A DNA stretch of 64,000 nucleotides, taken from assembly GCF_014197245.1 (NCBI RefSeq), contig NZ_JACIFF010000011.1, positions 1 through 64,000 on the forward strand. The letters run 5' to 3'. A model generated the notes under the pieces. That model searched no databases. It was not told the DNA's origin and worked only from the letters and a program-made list of their open reading frames with translations. This document shows, in pieces, positions 48,647 through 59,232 of the stretch (positions are counted from its first letter, which is position 1; every line of letters begins with the position of its first letter). Both the position numbers and the translations under genes were made by a program. The stretch is from Neolewinella aquimaris (GTDB lineage: Bacteria > Bacteroidota > Bacteroidia > Chitinophagales > Saprospiraceae).

Positions 48647-48662
48647 GCACCTGCGTCCCCGC
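48647..48662 (-). repeat. Copy 5 of CGGGnnCGCAGGTGC motif (minus strand)
   Basis: Minus strand GCGGGGACGCAGGTGC, preceded on that strand by ATTT. It lies 64 nt upstream of the dehydrogenase start, in the gap after the GH31 gene. Confidence 0.7.
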
Positions 48663-48725
48663 AAATTATCAAGGACACGGAAACCGTGCTGGCCGTCCAG
48701 CCGTTATCCTGCCCAACCGACGCCC

Positions 48726-49667
48726 ATGCTATACATCAAGCTGCACCTGAGTCCCGACGAGATCGACTACCTGCGCAGCGCCACCAAAGGTGAGCCCCTT
48801 CACCTCGAACAGGACCTACCCGAACCGGAACGGCAGGCGGCCTTCCGGACGGCGGACATCGTACTCGGGAACCCGCCCGTCGACTGGTTGGCTACGAACA
48901 AAAAATTGCAGTGGGTGCAGCTGTCTTCCGCCGGATTTCAGGCGTATACGGTACTGCACGACAGGGACTTATCCTTCTCGCTGACGAATTGCGCTGGCAT
49001 CTTCGGTACCCCAGTTGCCGAGACGGCCGTAGCCGGAATAATGGCACTACTACGGGGCATCCCCACCTTTGTCGACGATAAGCGAGGGAAGCACTGGCGC
49101 GGCGCGGCCATCCGCCCGCATCTGGGAAAACTGACCGGAAGTACCGTAATCATTCTGGGCCACGGAGATATTGGGGGCACGATCTGCCAGCTGCTGGGTG
49201 GTTTTGGCTGTGAGGTAGCCACCATGGGGCACCGGGAGGGCACCGGCGCGGACTTTTATACCCGGGAAGAACTCGATGCCCGTTTACCTGCGGCGGATAT
49301 CGTAATCGCCGCACTGCCGGAAACGAAGGAAACCGTGCAATTTTTCGATGCCGATCGATTGTCCTTGCTGTCCAAAGAATGCATTCTGGTTAACGTCGGT
49401 CGCGGCAGCCTGATCGATGAGACCTCCCTGTTGAAGTTGTTACGGGCTGGCCGAATTGGCGGGGCGGTACTGGACGTCACCGGCTCGGAACCACTGCCCC
49501 CCGACGACCCGCTCTGGGATGCACCACGCACGATCCTCACCCAGCACAGTGCCGGTGGGGCCTCGGACGAAAATCGACGCATCATCGACCGCTTCGTCGG
49601 TAATCTAAAGCGGTACCGCAAGGGAGAGCCGCTGGAATACCTCGTCGATCTAAAGCGGGGATACTAA
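48726..49667 (+). CDS. D-2-hydroxyacid dehydrogenase family protein
   Basis: A 313-residue cytoplasmic NAD(P)-dependent oxidoreductase. The Rossmann motif GHGDIGGTICQLLGGFGC lies near residue 140; the catalytic triad is represented by the R of NVGRGSLIDE, the E in DVTGSEPLPPDDPLW, and the H of TQHSAGG. It is the last plus-strand gene of the PUL, 99 nt after GH31. It might reduce a keto acid formed in uronate or rhamnose metabolism (for instance a lactaldehyde/lactate-related product), but the substrate is unknown. Confidence 0.88.
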   Translation: MLYIKLHLSPDEIDYLRSATKGEPLHLEQDLPEPERQAAFRTADIVLGNPPVDWLATNKKLQWVQLSSAGFQAYTVLHDRDLSFSLTNCAGIFGTPVAETAVAGIMALLRGIPTFVDDKRGKHWRGAAIRPHLGKLTGSTVIILGHGDIGGTICQLLGGFGCEVATMGHREGTGADFYTREELDARLPAADIVIAALPETKETVQFFDADRLSLLSKECILVNVGRGSLIDETSLLKLLRAGRIGGAVLDVTGSEPLPPDDPLWDAPRTILTQHSAGGASDENRRIIDRFVGNLKRYRKGEPLEYLVDLKRGY

Positions 49668-49689
49668 ATCGAAGAGTTAGAGGGGAGGG

Positions 49690-51156
49690 TCAGTACACGG
49701 CCACTTTAGACAGTAGCGGAGCCGCCAGTGCATCCGTGATTTCAATGGTCAGCTTATCGGTGGTGACGCGCTCCACGGGTAGGATCCGTTTGTAGCCGAT
49801 CGTCGTGCCGTTTCCGATTTCCTGAATTTCCCCGTCTACTTCGGCCAGTACCCGGAATCCCGCCACGCGTTGACCGAGTTTGATGGGTTCCTGTAGCATG
49901 ACGTAGCCGATCTCGACGGGTTCGGCCAGGGTCAGGGTGAGTGAACCGCTGGTGGCCCCGTCGTCCGTAGCCCAGTAGGTTTCCGAATCGTCGTCGAGTG
50001 CCTGACCCGGTGCGTACTCCTCGTGCATGCCGCGAAAGGCGTCTCCCGTGGCCTCCGCACCCGCCGCAAGGTCTTCGGCAAAGGTGGAGTCGATCATCCG
50101 CCGCCAGGCGCGGAGGGAGGCGACGTCGTTTTCGTGGATCCGTCCGCGGCGGTCGGGGGGAATATTGAGCAGCAGCACGGAACCCCGTCCAACGGAGGTC
50201 AGGTAAATTTCGAAGAGCTGTTCGGGCGTTTTGACGAGGCTGTCCTCCTCCGCGTGGTAGAACCAGCCCGGGCGAATGGATACGTCGACCTCGGCCGGGA
50301 TCCAGGTATCGGCACCGCGGGTTCCAGTATTCAGGAGGTCGGTAATGCCCGCTTTCCCGGCGTAGAGGGTATCGGGGTCAATGGTGTTCCAGTTCGTTTC
50401 CCCGGCCACGCCGCGTTCGTTGCCCACCCAGCGAATATCGGGGCCGGCGTCGCTGAATACGATGGTGTAGGGCTCGGGCTGTAGCTCGCGTACCATGTTG
50501 ATGGTGGTCGGCCAGTCGTAGTAGTGCTCTCCGTCGATCCGGCGAGTCTCGTCCGCACCGCCGTAGTGACCGTCGCCGCCGTTGGCTCCGTCCAGCCACA
50601 TTTCGAAGATGGGGCCGTAGTTTTCAAAGATCTCCCGCAGCTGATGGCGGTAGTAGGTGACGTAGGTGGAGTCGCCGTAGTCGGCCCGGTTGCGGTCCCA
50701 GGGGGAGAGGTAGGCGCCGAATTTCATGCCGTGGCTACGGGCGGATTCCTCGACCAGTTTTACGATGTCGCCCTGTCCGTCCTCCCACGGACTTTGTTTT
50801 ACCGAGTGATCGGTGTATTCACTTGGCCAGAGCGTGAATCCGTCGTGGTGTTTGGAAGTCAGAATCACCCCCTTAAAGCCGGTTTCCTGCAGGGTTTCCA
50901 TCCACTGGTCCACGTCCAGGTCGGTGGGGTTGAAGATGGCCGGACTTTCGTCCCCGTAGCCCCATTCCAGGTTCGTGAAGGTATTCGTAGTGAAGTGAAT
51001 GAAGGCATTGGTCTCCATTTCGTGCCAGTCCAGCTGGGCCTGTGAGGGGACGGCCCCGAAGGCAGCGGGCGGCTCGGGGGGCGGCGGCGCGCAGGAGCCG
51101 AGGACTAGCAAAAGAGCAACGAAAGTGGGTAGGGTGGGGGTAAGCTGGCGGATCAT
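49690..51156 (-). CDS. GH29-family alpha-L-fucosidase
   Basis: A 488-residue lipoprotein (lipobox LGSC, then a proline-rich linker). The catalytic barrel shows WHEMETNAFIHFTTNTFTNLEWG, GFKGVILTSKHHDGFTLWPS, and the nucleophile in FEMWLDGANGG (about D189). The final about 110 residues form a beta sandwich (ALDDDSETYWATDDG) as in F5/8-type carbohydrate-binding domains. It would remove terminal fucose from side chains. It is convergent with the dehydrogenase and follows the PfkB kinase by 35 nt on the same strand. Confidence 0.93.
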   Translation of the reverse strand: MIRQLTPTLPTFVALLLVLGSCAPPPPEPPAAFGAVPSQAQLDWHEMETNAFIHFTTNTFTNLEWGYGDESPAIFNPTDLDVDQWMETLQETGFKGVILTSKHHDGFTLWPSEYTDHSVKQSPWEDGQGDIVKLVEESARSHGMKFGAYLSPWDRNRADYGDSTYVTYYRHQLREIFENYGPIFEMWLDGANGGDGHYGGADETRRIDGEHYYDWPTTINMVRELQPEPYTIVFSDAGPDIRWVGNERGVAGETNWNTIDPDTLYAGKAGITDLLNTGTRGADTWIPAEVDVSIRPGWFYHAEEDSLVKTPEQLFEIYLTSVGRGSVLLLNIPPDRRGRIHENDVASLRAWRRMIDSTFAEDLAAGAEATGDAFRGMHEEYAPGQALDDDSETYWATDDGATSGSLTLTLAEPVEIGYVMLQEPIKLGQRVAGFRVLAEVDGEIQEIGNGTTIGYKRILPVERVTTDKLTIEITDALAAPLLSKVAVY

Positions 51157-51191
51157 AGAATAAAGTGTGCCACCAAGCTAAGGATTGTCGG

Positions 51192-52085
51192 TTACAACAC
51201 GGCGCCGGATCGCAGTTCTTCGACCTGCTCTACCGTATACTCGGGTGTGCCACCCGTCTGCGAAGCGGTAAAGGCCCCCGCGGCTACGGCGAAGTCAAGT
51301 GCCTCGCTTGCCGGTTCCCCGGCGAGGTAGCGCGTCAGGAAGGCGGCGAGAAAGGTGTCGCCCGCGCCAATGGTATCCGCTACGGTTACGGCATAGCACG
51401 GTTGCATACTCAGCCCCGTAGAATCGAGGCAGGCGGCACCGTCGGCGCCCATGGTCAGTACGGCGGCATGCAGGTCATAGCGCCGGTAAAGTTGTTCGAG
51501 CTGTTCTTGCCAGGTCCCCTCCAGGTCGAGCCATTCGGCTACCAGCTCCAGTTCTTCGTCGTTTAGCTTCAGGATGTCCGTCCGACTGAGCAAGTCAAGA
51601 ATCAGGGCCTTGTCGTAGAACGGTTTGCGCAGGTTGATGTCAAAGACGGCACAGTCCGTCCGCGTCAGCAAATCTCTGAGGAGCCGGCGATTTTCTTCGG
51701 TGCGACAGGCGAGGCTGCCGAAGACCAGTGCCGAAGCACCGGCCACCGCTACCTCTATCCCGGGGGAGGACTGCAAATGATCCCAGGCCACGCCCTCCAC
51801 GATTTCGTAGACCGGGGACACCGGAGTGGGAAAGGTGACGCGTACCGTTCCGGTCGGGCGACGCGGGTCGGTCTGAATAAGTTCGGTATTCACCTCGCTG
51901 CGCTTGAGGAAGTCAACCAGATCGCGGCCCAGCTTGTCGTCACCGACCCGGCTGACGACCGCGGATTCCGCACCCAGGTGAACGGCGTGGTATGCGACGT
52001 TGAGGGGGGCTCCGCCGATGATGTTGCGATCGGGGAGCATATCCCAGAGGACTTCTCCAAAACAGATGATACGTGGGGAGTTCAT
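51192..52085 (-). CDS. PfkB-family carbohydrate kinase, fructokinase-like
   Basis: A 297-residue cytoplasmic ribokinase-fold sugar kinase. CFGEVLWDMLPDRNIIGGAPLNVAYHAVHLG at the start is fructokinase-like; near the C-terminus DTIGAGDTFLAAFLTRYLAG holds the anion hole and catalytic aspartate. 2-keto-3-deoxygluconate kinase, which would fit uronate catabolism, belongs to the same family and cannot be excluded. ATG 52085 is chosen over an in-frame start 21 residues earlier. It heads a two-gene unit with GH29 and is divergent from the BNR-repeat protein. Confidence 0.85.
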   Translation of the reverse strand: MNSPRIICFGEVLWDMLPDRNIIGGAPLNVAYHAVHLGAESAVVSRVGDDKLGRDLVDFLKRSEVNTELIQTDPRRPTGTVRVTFPTPVSPVYEIVEGVAWDHLQSSPGIEVAVAGASALVFGSLACRTEENRRLLRDLLTRTDCAVFDINLRKPFYDKALILDLLSRTDILKLNDEELELVAEWLDLEGTWQEQLEQLYRRYDLHAAVLTMGADGAACLDSTGLSMQPCYAVTVADTIGAGDTFLAAFLTRYLAGEPASEALDFAVAAGAFTASQTGGTPEYTVEQVEELRSGAVL

Positions 52086-52188
52086 GCGTGACGACTTGTG
52101 ACCACCAAAGGTAAGGAATGCAGAAAACAGGGAAGCTTCCGACTTCACCGGCTTGTGTTTACCTTATCGCCCGAAATCACGCCAACGT

Positions 52189-55100
52189 ATGCAACGAATT
52201 CTTTTGCTTCTCCCACTCTTCCTGACTCTCTCCGTGCTATCCGCCCAGGGTCCCGCCGATACCTCCGAGGTCACCCGCTTCTTTGCACCCCTGAAGTACC
52301 GCAGCATTGGTCCATTCCGCGGCGGTCGATCGGTCACCGCTACCGGTGTCGTGAACGATCCTCTGACTTACTACATGGGCACCACCGGCGGCGGGGTATG
52401 GAAAACGGAGGACGCCGGTCAGCACTGGAGCAACATCAGCGACGGCTACTTCGGAACCGGCTCGGTGGGCGCAGTGGCCGTGTCGCGAAGCAACCCGCAG
52501 ATCGTTTACGTTGGTATGGGGGAGCACGCTCCGCGCGGCGTTATGACCTCCCACGGCGATGGGGTGTACAAATCCACCAACGGCGGCAAAAGCTGGACCC
52601 ACCTGGGTCTGAAGGAAAGCCAGCACGTCTCCCGCATCATCATTCATCCTACTAACCCGAATTTGGTCTACGTAGCCGCTCAGGGCCAGCTCTACGGGCC
52701 GAATGAGGAAAGGGGCGTCTACCGCTCTACGGACGGGGGCGAAAATTGGGAACGGGTGCTCTACGTCAATGACCTCACCGGAGCGGCCGAGCTATCCATG
52801 GACCTCTCCAATCCGAACGTGCTTTACGCGGCGATGTGGCACCACCAACGCCTACCCTGGCAGGTCGTGAGCGGCGGCCCGGGCAGCGGTCTCTACAAAT
52901 CTACCGACGGCGGCACCAGCTGGGAGGAAATGACGGAAGGCCTGCCGGAGGAGAAGGGTAAAATGGCCATCGCGGTGAGCCATTCGAACACCGACAAGGT
53001 CTACGCCCTGGTCGAAAGCGATTCCCAGGCGGACAAGGGCGGACTTTTCGTGTCGGGCGACGCGGGAGCAAGGTGGACCCGAGTGAGCGACGACAACCGG
53101 CTCACCCAGCGGGCCTGGTACTACACGGAAGTGTTCGTCGATCCCAGCAACGAGAACGTGGTGTACGTACTCAGCGCTCCCGCCCTGCGCTCCATCGACG
53201 GCGGCACTACCTGGGAGACCCTCAGCGGCACCCACGGCGATTACCACGACCTGTGGATCAACCCCGACAATCCCCGCAACCTCTGCATCGCCAACGACGG
53301 CGGCGCGGCCATCAGTTTCAACTACGGGGAGAGCTGGTCGACCCAGGACAATATGCCCACCGGGCAGTTTTACCGAATCAATGTGGACAACCAGTTCCCG
53401 TACCGCATCTATGCCGGGCAGCAGGACAATACCTCCGTATCCATCGCCAGCCGGTCGCCGGGCAGTTCCGGCATCTCGGAATCCGACTGGCACCCTTCCG
53501 CCGGTGGAGAAAGCGCCTTCCTGGCCTTCGATCCCGACGATCCTCGCTACGTACTGGGCGGCAGTTACCTGGGCACCATCGAAGTGCTCGACAACGAATC
53601 GATGGCCAGCACCAACATCATGGCCGCGCCGATCCAGTACCTGGGCCGCGCCGCCAGCGATATGAAGTACCGCTTCAACTGGAACGCGCCGATCATCCGG
53701 TCGCGCCACGAACCCGATACCTACTACCACGCCAGCCAGCACCTGCTGCGCACGCGGGATCTCGGTCAGACCTGGGAAGAGGCCTCCCCCGACCTTACCC
53801 GTAACCAGAAGGACAAACAAATCAAGGGCGGCGGACCCTACACGGTGGAGGCCGTCGGTGCCGAGAATTACGGGACCATCAGCTACGTCACCGACTCCCC
53901 CCACGAAGCCGGCGTCATCTGGGTGGGGACCGACGACGGCAAGGTGCAACTCACGCGCGACGGGGGTGAAAAGTGGAGCGACGTCACGCCCTCCGGACTG
54001 GAGGAATGCCTGGTCAACGCCATCGACGTGTCGCCCCACGACGCCGGTACGGCCTACATCGCCACCACCCGGTACAAATTCAACGATCACACCCCCCGCT
54101 TGCTCAAAACCACCAATTACGGGAAGAACTGGACCGACATCACCGGCAACCTGCCCTACGGAGCGTACACCCGGGTCGTCAGGGAAGATACCGAGCGGCG
54201 CGATCTGCTCTTCGCGGGTACCGAGACGGGCCTCTATATTTCCTTCGACGGCGGCAAGGATTGGCAGCGCTTCAACCTCAATCTGCCCCTCACTCCCATT
54301 ACCGACCTGAAGATCGCCCACGATGACCTCATCGTCGCTACCTCCGGCCGTGCCTTCTGGATACTGGATGACCTGGAGCTGGTGCGGCAGTACCAAGGTG
54401 GTGAGCCCCGGGCTGGCTTGTTCAAGCCCGCGCCCGCAATGGTATCGAACACGAGGAGCGGTATGGACGGCAACGGATCGGAGTTCGACGGTACGGACCC
54501 GCTGCAGGGGGTAAATCCGGCCGGTGGCGTAGTGCTGTATTACAACTTGCCGGAATTACCCGATTCCGCGGATGTTAGTCTGACCATTAAGAATGCCGCG
54601 GGAGAAACGGTTCGGGAGATCAATAATCAAAAAGACGAATCGGTCAAACAGTATCCTGGTGGCCCCCCCGCTCCCGATGTCCTTTCCAGCAAGGAAGGGT
54701 TGAACCGATTCGTGTGGGACCAGCGGTACGCGCCCCTGCTCGGTGCGCCGACCGCCTACATCGAGGGAAGCTTCCGCGGACACAAAGTGCCCCCCGGAGA
54801 CTACCAAATCGAATTGCGGACACCAACACAGATCTATACCACGACCGCGACCATTCGGGAAAATCCAAGCTATGCGCTCACTGCAGCGGACTACACTGCA
54901 TACCACGAATTCATGATGGATGCCGAGCGGAACCTCAACGAGATGCATACCCTGATCAATAACCTGTTGGAGGTACAGACTGACCTGGAGGAAGTAGCAA
55001 AGCGGCCCGGGGTTAAGGATTCGCCGGAGTTGAAATCGGAGGTCGCTGCATTGGTAGCCGATCTGGAAGACTGGGACGAGCGCATGGTGCAACGGAAGTC

Positions 55101-55353
55101 AAAAGCCTACGACGACGTAGAGAACTTCGAGAACAAGTTTACGGCCAACTACCTCTTCGTCCTTAACCACGCCGAGAGCGACCTGCCCCGCGTAAACACG
55201 CCTACCCGCGAGCGATTGGCCGAGTTGAACAAGAAGTGGGAATCATTGCGCGCGGAAGCGCAGGAATTACTTGGCTCCCGCGTTCCCGCCCTAAACAAGA
55301 AGCTGTGGAACGTGGGGATCGGAGCGATCCGCGACGTGGAAGTAGGTAAGTAA
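52189..55353 (+). CDS. Sortilin/VPS10-like BNR-repeat exported protein
   Basis: A 1054-residue protein with a signal peptide ([20 protein letters not shown]). From residue 30 on it carries a long series of BNR/sortilin repeats ([61 protein letters not shown]), predicted to form a ten-bladed or double propeller. Near residue 705 the repeats give way to a beta domain, and the last about 150 residues are helical/coiled-coil ([20 protein letters not shown]). Such proteins are common in Bacteroidota and are often called glycosyl hydrolases without proof. A link to the PUL is not established. Confidence 0.82.
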   Translation: MQRILLLLPLFLTLSVLSAQGPADTSEVTRFFAPLKYRSIGPFRGGRSVTATGVVNDPLTYYMGTTGGGVWKTEDAGQHWSNISDGYFGTGSVGAVAVSRSNPQIVYVGMGEHAPRGVMTSHGDGVYKSTNGGKSWTHLGLKESQHVSRIIIHPTNPNLVYVAAQGQLYGPNEERGVYRSTDGGENWERVLYVNDLTGAAELSMDLSNPNVLYAAMWHHQRLPWQVVSGGPGSGLYKSTDGGTSWEEMTEGLPEEKGKMAIAVSHSNTDKVYALVESDSQADKGGLFVSGDAGARWTRVSDDNRLTQRAWYYTEVFVDPSNENVVYVLSAPALRSIDGGTTWETLSGTHGDYHDLWINPDNPRNLCIANDGGAAISFNYGESWSTQDNMPTGQFYRINVDNQFPYRIYAGQQDNTSVSIASRSPGSSGISESDWHPSAGGESAFLAFDPDDPRYVLGGSYLGTIEVLDNESMASTNIMAAPIQYLGRAASDMKYRFNWNAPIIRSRHEPDTYYHASQHLLRTRDLGQTWEEASPDLTRNQKDKQIKGGGPYTVEAVGAENYGTISYVTDSPHEAGVIWVGTDDGKVQLTRDGGEKWSDVTPSGLEECLVNAIDVSPHDAGTAYIATTRYKFNDHTPRLLKTTNYGKNWTDITGNLPYGAYTRVVREDTERRDLLFAGTETGLYISFDGGKDWQRFNLNLPLTPITDLKIAHDDLIVATSGRAFWILDDLELVRQYQGGEPRAGLFKPAPAMVSNTRSGMDGNGSEFDGTDPLQGVNPAGGVVLYYNLPELPDSADVSLTIKNAAGETVREINNQKDESVKQYPGGPPAPDVLSSKEGLNRFVWDQRYAPLLGAPTAYIEGSFRGHKVPPGDYQIELRTPTQIYTTTATIRENPSYALTAADYTAYHEFMMDAERNLNEMHTLINNLLEVQTDLEEVAKRPGVKDSPELKSEVAALVADLEDWDERMVQRKSKAYDDVENFENKFTANYLFVLNHAESDLPRVNTPTRERLAELNKKWESLRAEAQELLGSRVPALNKKLWNVGIGAIRDVEVGK

Positions 55354-55727
55354 CTTTGGGGAGACCGGATGGAGGAATGCGGTCTAAGTAGGGCAGGATA
55401 TGTTCAATAGCATACTCCTAAAAATAGCGGAGCCGGTGCTCATTCCCACAAAACTAGCTGGGATGAGCACCGACACTGAGAGAGACACTATGAACAAACA
55501 CTTCTTTGCATCGGCATTAGCCATGCAACACAATTCCAAATTGCTTAGAATCCCTAGTAAAACCCTAAACTCAGCGAAATAGTATAGCGCCGACAGATTT
55601 TTTGCTTTTCGGTACAATTCGGATCGGAGGCCAAAATCAAGGGCCCGGAAAACGGGGGTGATATTGGTGTTAAAAATCTATTTCAACCGGCTTAATTTGG
55701 AGGTGAACACCGACGAACACCTCCCCA
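55354..55727. other. Gene-free stretch with an isolated stem-loop
   Basis: Short reading frames exist on both strands (55400-55582 and 55384-55617) but look like chance. The main feature is an inverted repeat at 55434-55472: CGGTGCTCATTCCCA against TGGGATGAGCACCG, 14 pairs with one bulged T and a 10-nt loop. No T-tract follows on the plus strand; on the minus strand TATTTTT follows at some distance, but no minus-strand gene ends there. Confidence 0.55.
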
Positions 55728-58505
55728 ATGAAATGGTATAATTTTTTTATTCTTGCGGCCCTATTCCAGATTGGCCTGCTGTATGCTTGCCAACCCGACG
55801 GCGCGGAAGCGTGCAATTCCCCCCGTGAGCTGGCAGTACCCACCGGACTAACGGAACGGCTTACCGAGCAGGTAAGCTGGCTCAACGGCATCCACCGGCA
55901 CTACGAAGGGGATATTATGGCCCAACTGCCCGTGGATACCCTGAAGCGACTGGGCCGGATAGCGGATAGCCTGGACAACCACCCCGATCCCCGCTTAACG
56001 ATCTACTACGCCCGCACCCGCCGACTGCAGGCAATCGACCTGCAAAACCGCCTGGCTTGGGACAGCAGTACGGTGGTGATGGGGGCCTCCGCCGAAAAGC
56101 TGGAGCGGGAAGTTGCCCCCTCGCCGGAACGCGACTACGAACTGGCCTACCACTACAATCTGTTGGGCATAGCGTACGACATCACCTTCCGCCCGACCCC
56201 CGCGATCGCCTTCACCCGCAAATCACTCGATCTCAATCTGGCCAACGGATACCGGGTCGATGCACTGAAGGACCACCTCAATCTCTCGTCAATCTACTCG
56301 CGCTTCAACCGTCCGGACTTACGGAACGACGAACTGGCGGCGGCCTATCGACTGATGGAGTCGAGCATGAATTGCCTGCAGACGAACAACGACACGTCCA
56401 CCGTCGCGGGCTTCCGTTACCTCAACGCCCGCAACGCTTACTTCAACGCCCGAACCGCCCTGTACCAGGGTGATACGGTACGGGCCCTGGCGCTGGCTAC
56501 CCGGGCCAACAACGAACTGGCCGAAACTTTCACGGCGGTTCGCCGCCTGGGGCTGGAGGGAGAAGAGCGCTACCTCATGTTAATGAACGAACTGGCGCTA
56601 CGGCTCGGCAGCGACTTCTACTTCGAACCGGAACTGAGCAGCCTAGGAAGCCAATCCGCCCACTGGGTAAGCGAGCTCTCCATGCCGGAAAGCAGTGTGT
56701 TTTACGTCATGGCCCTCGCCCTGCGTGTGCAGCGAATGCTCATCGATGCACGTACGCGGGGGGAATGCGGCTGGATTTCCTCACCCGAGTACGCAACGGT
56801 ACTGAGGTACCTGGAAGAGACCACCGTAGAGGAGAGCATCCCCGGTCTGCGGCAGTACCGCGTACTGCTGCCCCGCACGCTCGCGCTCCTGCAACGGGAC
56901 TGTGGACGGCTTCTACGGGATACCCAGTTGCTGCGGATGGCGAGGGAGCATGCCGAAATTGCGGTAAACGACTACGAACGGTTCGTGGCGCAGGTGGAGA
57001 TGGAGCCCCACCTGGAGATACTGGGGGGCAACTACCGCGAGTACTATTCGGATGCGATGAGCGTGATCGGGTCCGTCGGAGCGACCGCTTCCGATACCCT
57101 TGGATTTAACGAACAGCTCTTCAGCCTTTCGGACCGTGCTAAGAGCATGGTGCTACGGTTGGCGTACGAAAAGCGGCAGAACCGATTCGCGCACGGTCAG
57201 GAATACCAACGGCTGCAGCAGCGGGAGCAGGAAATGGTGCGGGCGCTCCGGGCGGCGGCGGGTGCCGGCGATGCCGACCAGACCATCCGTTCGAGTCTTC
57301 GCATTATCGCCTATTACGACAGTCTTCGTAGCCAGTCCACCGGTCCCGCGCGACAATTGTATACGGATATGCGCTACTTCGATCGCCTCACTTCGGCCGA
57401 GGTGCAGCAACGACTGCTCGACCGGGAGACGGCTGCCATCGACTATGCTTACGCCCGGGGGGAGATTTTTATCTCGGTGATCGCCCCGGCGGCTAAAACC
57501 CAGTTTCGGGTACCTGTTACCGCTGAGCTGAATGCCGCGATCGGGGAGATAAGCCGAGGGGAGGCCTCCGGCTACGACAAGCTGCGGCAGGCGGAAGTAA
57601 TTTTTCGTCACCTGGTTGCCGGTCCGCTCGACTGGCTCGCACGTGAGGGAGGGCTCAATACCGTGCTGGTCGTGCGCGATAAGGCCCTCGCCGGGATAGA
57701 CTTTTCGATTCTTCCGGTCGGGCCGGTGGTCGATCACCTTAGCTGGACGCGTCACCAACTGGTGATCGATCGGGTCAACGTAGTGTACGGCTACAGTCTT
57801 TCGACCCTCCTTTCCGGACGCGACCTCCGGGAAAGCCGCCAAAAAACCGAACAACGCTGGGGCGTCTTCGCGGCGACCGGAGAGTTCACGGTCGGCGGAC
57901 GTAAAATTAGCCCCCTCGACGAGTTGGGTGGCGCAATTCGTGACTTTGCGTCGACCTACTACTCCGGCGGCAACGACCGGGTCGTCCATCGGGCAACTGA
58001 CCGGGAAGTGATCGAGGAATACGGCGATTCACGTTACGTGATGTTAGCGGCGCACGGGCACAGCGACGAGATCCTGCCCGAGCGGTACTACCTTCAGTTC
58101 TATCCGGACAGCAGCGGGAAGCAGGGTAGATTGACCACTCAGGACATCTACGATACCGACTTGAAAGCTGACCTGGTGCTATCCGTCAACTGCGAAAGCG
58201 GGCGGGGCACGGCCTTTACTAATGAGGGAGAGAAGAGTATTTCCCGCGCCCTGCTTTTTGCCGGCGCTACGGCCGTGATCGGTGGTAACGACCTGCTACA
58301 GGACAACGTCTACCCCGAAGTGCTCGATCTGTTTCACCGGTACTGGATTGTGGACCGCTACCCGGCCGCGCGGGCCCTGCGGATGGCAAAGCTGACCTAC
58401 CGAAGCTGCAACTTCGATCAGGATCCCGCCCGGTGGGCCAGCCTGGTTTACTACGGCGATCCAAACATTTCCTACTCCGCAGAGACTGCCCTAAGCAGTC
58501 GGTAA
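55728..58505 (+). CDS. TPR-CHAT caspase-like protein, membrane-anchored
   Basis: A 925-residue protein with an N-terminal hydrophobic signal ending YAC (possible lipoprotein). Residues about 60-560 are helical, with tetratricopeptide-like pairs. The last about 350 residues form a CHAT peptidase domain: the catalytic histidine is H776 in LAAHGHSDE and the cysteine C822 in SVNCESGRG, with GATAVIGGNDLLQDN in between the late helices. CHAT domains are caspase/separase-fold proteases or pseudo-proteases linked to stress and defence. Its end overlaps the convergent membrane protein gene by 34 nt. Confidence 0.88.
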   Translation: MKWYNFFILAALFQIGLLYACQPDGAEACNSPRELAVPTGLTERLTEQVSWLNGIHRHYEGDIMAQLPVDTLKRLGRIADSLDNHPDPRLTIYYARTRRLQAIDLQNRLAWDSSTVVMGASAEKLEREVAPSPERDYELAYHYNLLGIAYDITFRPTPAIAFTRKSLDLNLANGYRVDALKDHLNLSSIYSRFNRPDLRNDELAAAYRLMESSMNCLQTNNDTSTVAGFRYLNARNAYFNARTALYQGDTVRALALATRANNELAETFTAVRRLGLEGEERYLMLMNELALRLGSDFYFEPELSSLGSQSAHWVSELSMPESSVFYVMALALRVQRMLIDARTRGECGWISSPEYATVLRYLEETTVEESIPGLRQYRVLLPRTLALLQRDCGRLLRDTQLLRMAREHAEIAVNDYERFVAQVEMEPHLEILGGNYREYYSDAMSVIGSVGATASDTLGFNEQLFSLSDRAKSMVLRLAYEKRQNRFAHGQEYQRLQQREQEMVRALRAAAGAGDADQTIRSSLRIIAYYDSLRSQSTGPARQLYTDMRYFDRLTSAEVQQRLLDRETAAIDYAYARGEIFISVIAPAAKTQFRVPVTAELNAAIGEISRGEASGYDKLRQAEVIFRHLVAGPLDWLAREGGLNTVLVVRDKALAGIDFSILPVGPVVDHLSWTRHQLVIDRVNVVYGYSLSTLLSGRDLRESRQKTEQRWGVFAATGEFTVGGRKISPLDELGGAIRDFASTYYSGGNDRVVHRATDREVIEEYGDSRYVMLAAHGHSDEILPERYYLQFYPDSSGKQGRLTTQDIYDTDLKADLVLSVNCESGRGTAFTNEGEKSISRALLFAGATAVIGGNDLLQDNVYPEVLDLFHRYWIVDRYPAARALRMAKLTYRSCNFDQDPARWASLVYYGDPNISYSAETALSSR

Positions 58506-59230
58506 GCTTCGGGCGGCAGACTGCCGGGGGGTAGATCGGCTGAATCGAACAGCTCGGCTGCGGCGCTCCGCTCGCCCTTGCCGAGGAGCAGTAGAATTTG
58601 GGGAACCATTAGCTGGTCCCTGAACCGTGGATCGGAGCTGTTGCGGACGCATGCTAAATGGTCCTCCGAGCTGCGGAGGTCCCGGCTGATGTAAAGCTCC
58701 AGCAGGCTGGCAAAGTATTCGTAGCGTACATTTTGGCAGGGCCGCCCCCGAGCAATTTCCGCCTTTAGTTGGGCGAGCGCGTCGCGGTAGTCCTGCGGTC
58801 CCTCGGCCCGCAGCAACTGGTTTTCCCAGCTGTCGCCGCCCGCGGTAATGCCGATCTGTCGGGTTACCTCATTTTCGTAGGATACTGCCCGGGCGAGTAA
58901 TTCGGTTCCTTCCTCGGGCGAAAAAAGGTAGCCGTCCTGCTTGTTCCAGTACATTACCGCCAGGATGATGACCGCCACCGTACAGGCCGCGCCTAGGGCC
59001 CACCGTAGTCGAAGGGACCGTACGGGCGTGCCGTTCTTTTCCTGGTATGCTTCCTCCAACTCCGCCACGTAGTCTCGCTGTACCGACTGCCGAAGTGCCA
59101 GTTCGAAGCGCAGTTGTTCCACCAGGTCGGGGTCGGTTTCGAGTTCGTGGGAGAGGAGTTTTTTCTCCGCAGGGGTAATGCGCTGATCGAGCAGCTGATC
59201 GATCAGCCTATGTTTTTCCTCCTCGGACAT
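58472..59230 (-). CDS. Membrane protein, anti-sigma-like partner of the adjacent sigma factor
   Basis: A 252-residue protein starting at ATG 59230, two bases after the sigma-factor stop. The first about 70 residues are charged and helical (MSEEEKHRLIDQLLDQRITPAEKKLLSHELETDP), like the cytoplasmic zinc-free anti-sigma domains of Bacteroidota. A transmembrane segment follows (ALGAACTVAVIILAVMYW, about residues 78-96). The outer part is helical and TPR-like (YEYFASLLELYISRDLRSSEDHL). Its position suggests it holds the sigma factor at the membrane. No family signature proves this. Confidence 0.65.
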   Translation of the reverse strand: MSEEEKHRLIDQLLDQRITPAEKKLLSHELETDPDLVEQLRFELALRQSVQRDYVAELEEAYQEKNGTPVRSLRLRWALGAACTVAVIILAVMYWNKQDGYLFSPEEGTELLARAVSYENEVTRQIGITAGGDSWENQLLRAEGPQDYRDALAQLKAEIARGRPCQNVRYEYFASLLELYISRDLRSSEDHLACVRNSSDPRFRDQLMVPQILLLLGKGERSAAAELFDSADLPPGSLPPEAYRLLRAVSAE

Positions 59231-59232
59231 GC

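Noticed and set aside
55384-55617. Small frames on both strands between the BNR protein and the CHAT gene
   Set aside because: They share the stem-loop sequence, lack signals or family resemblance and have unremarkable codon use.
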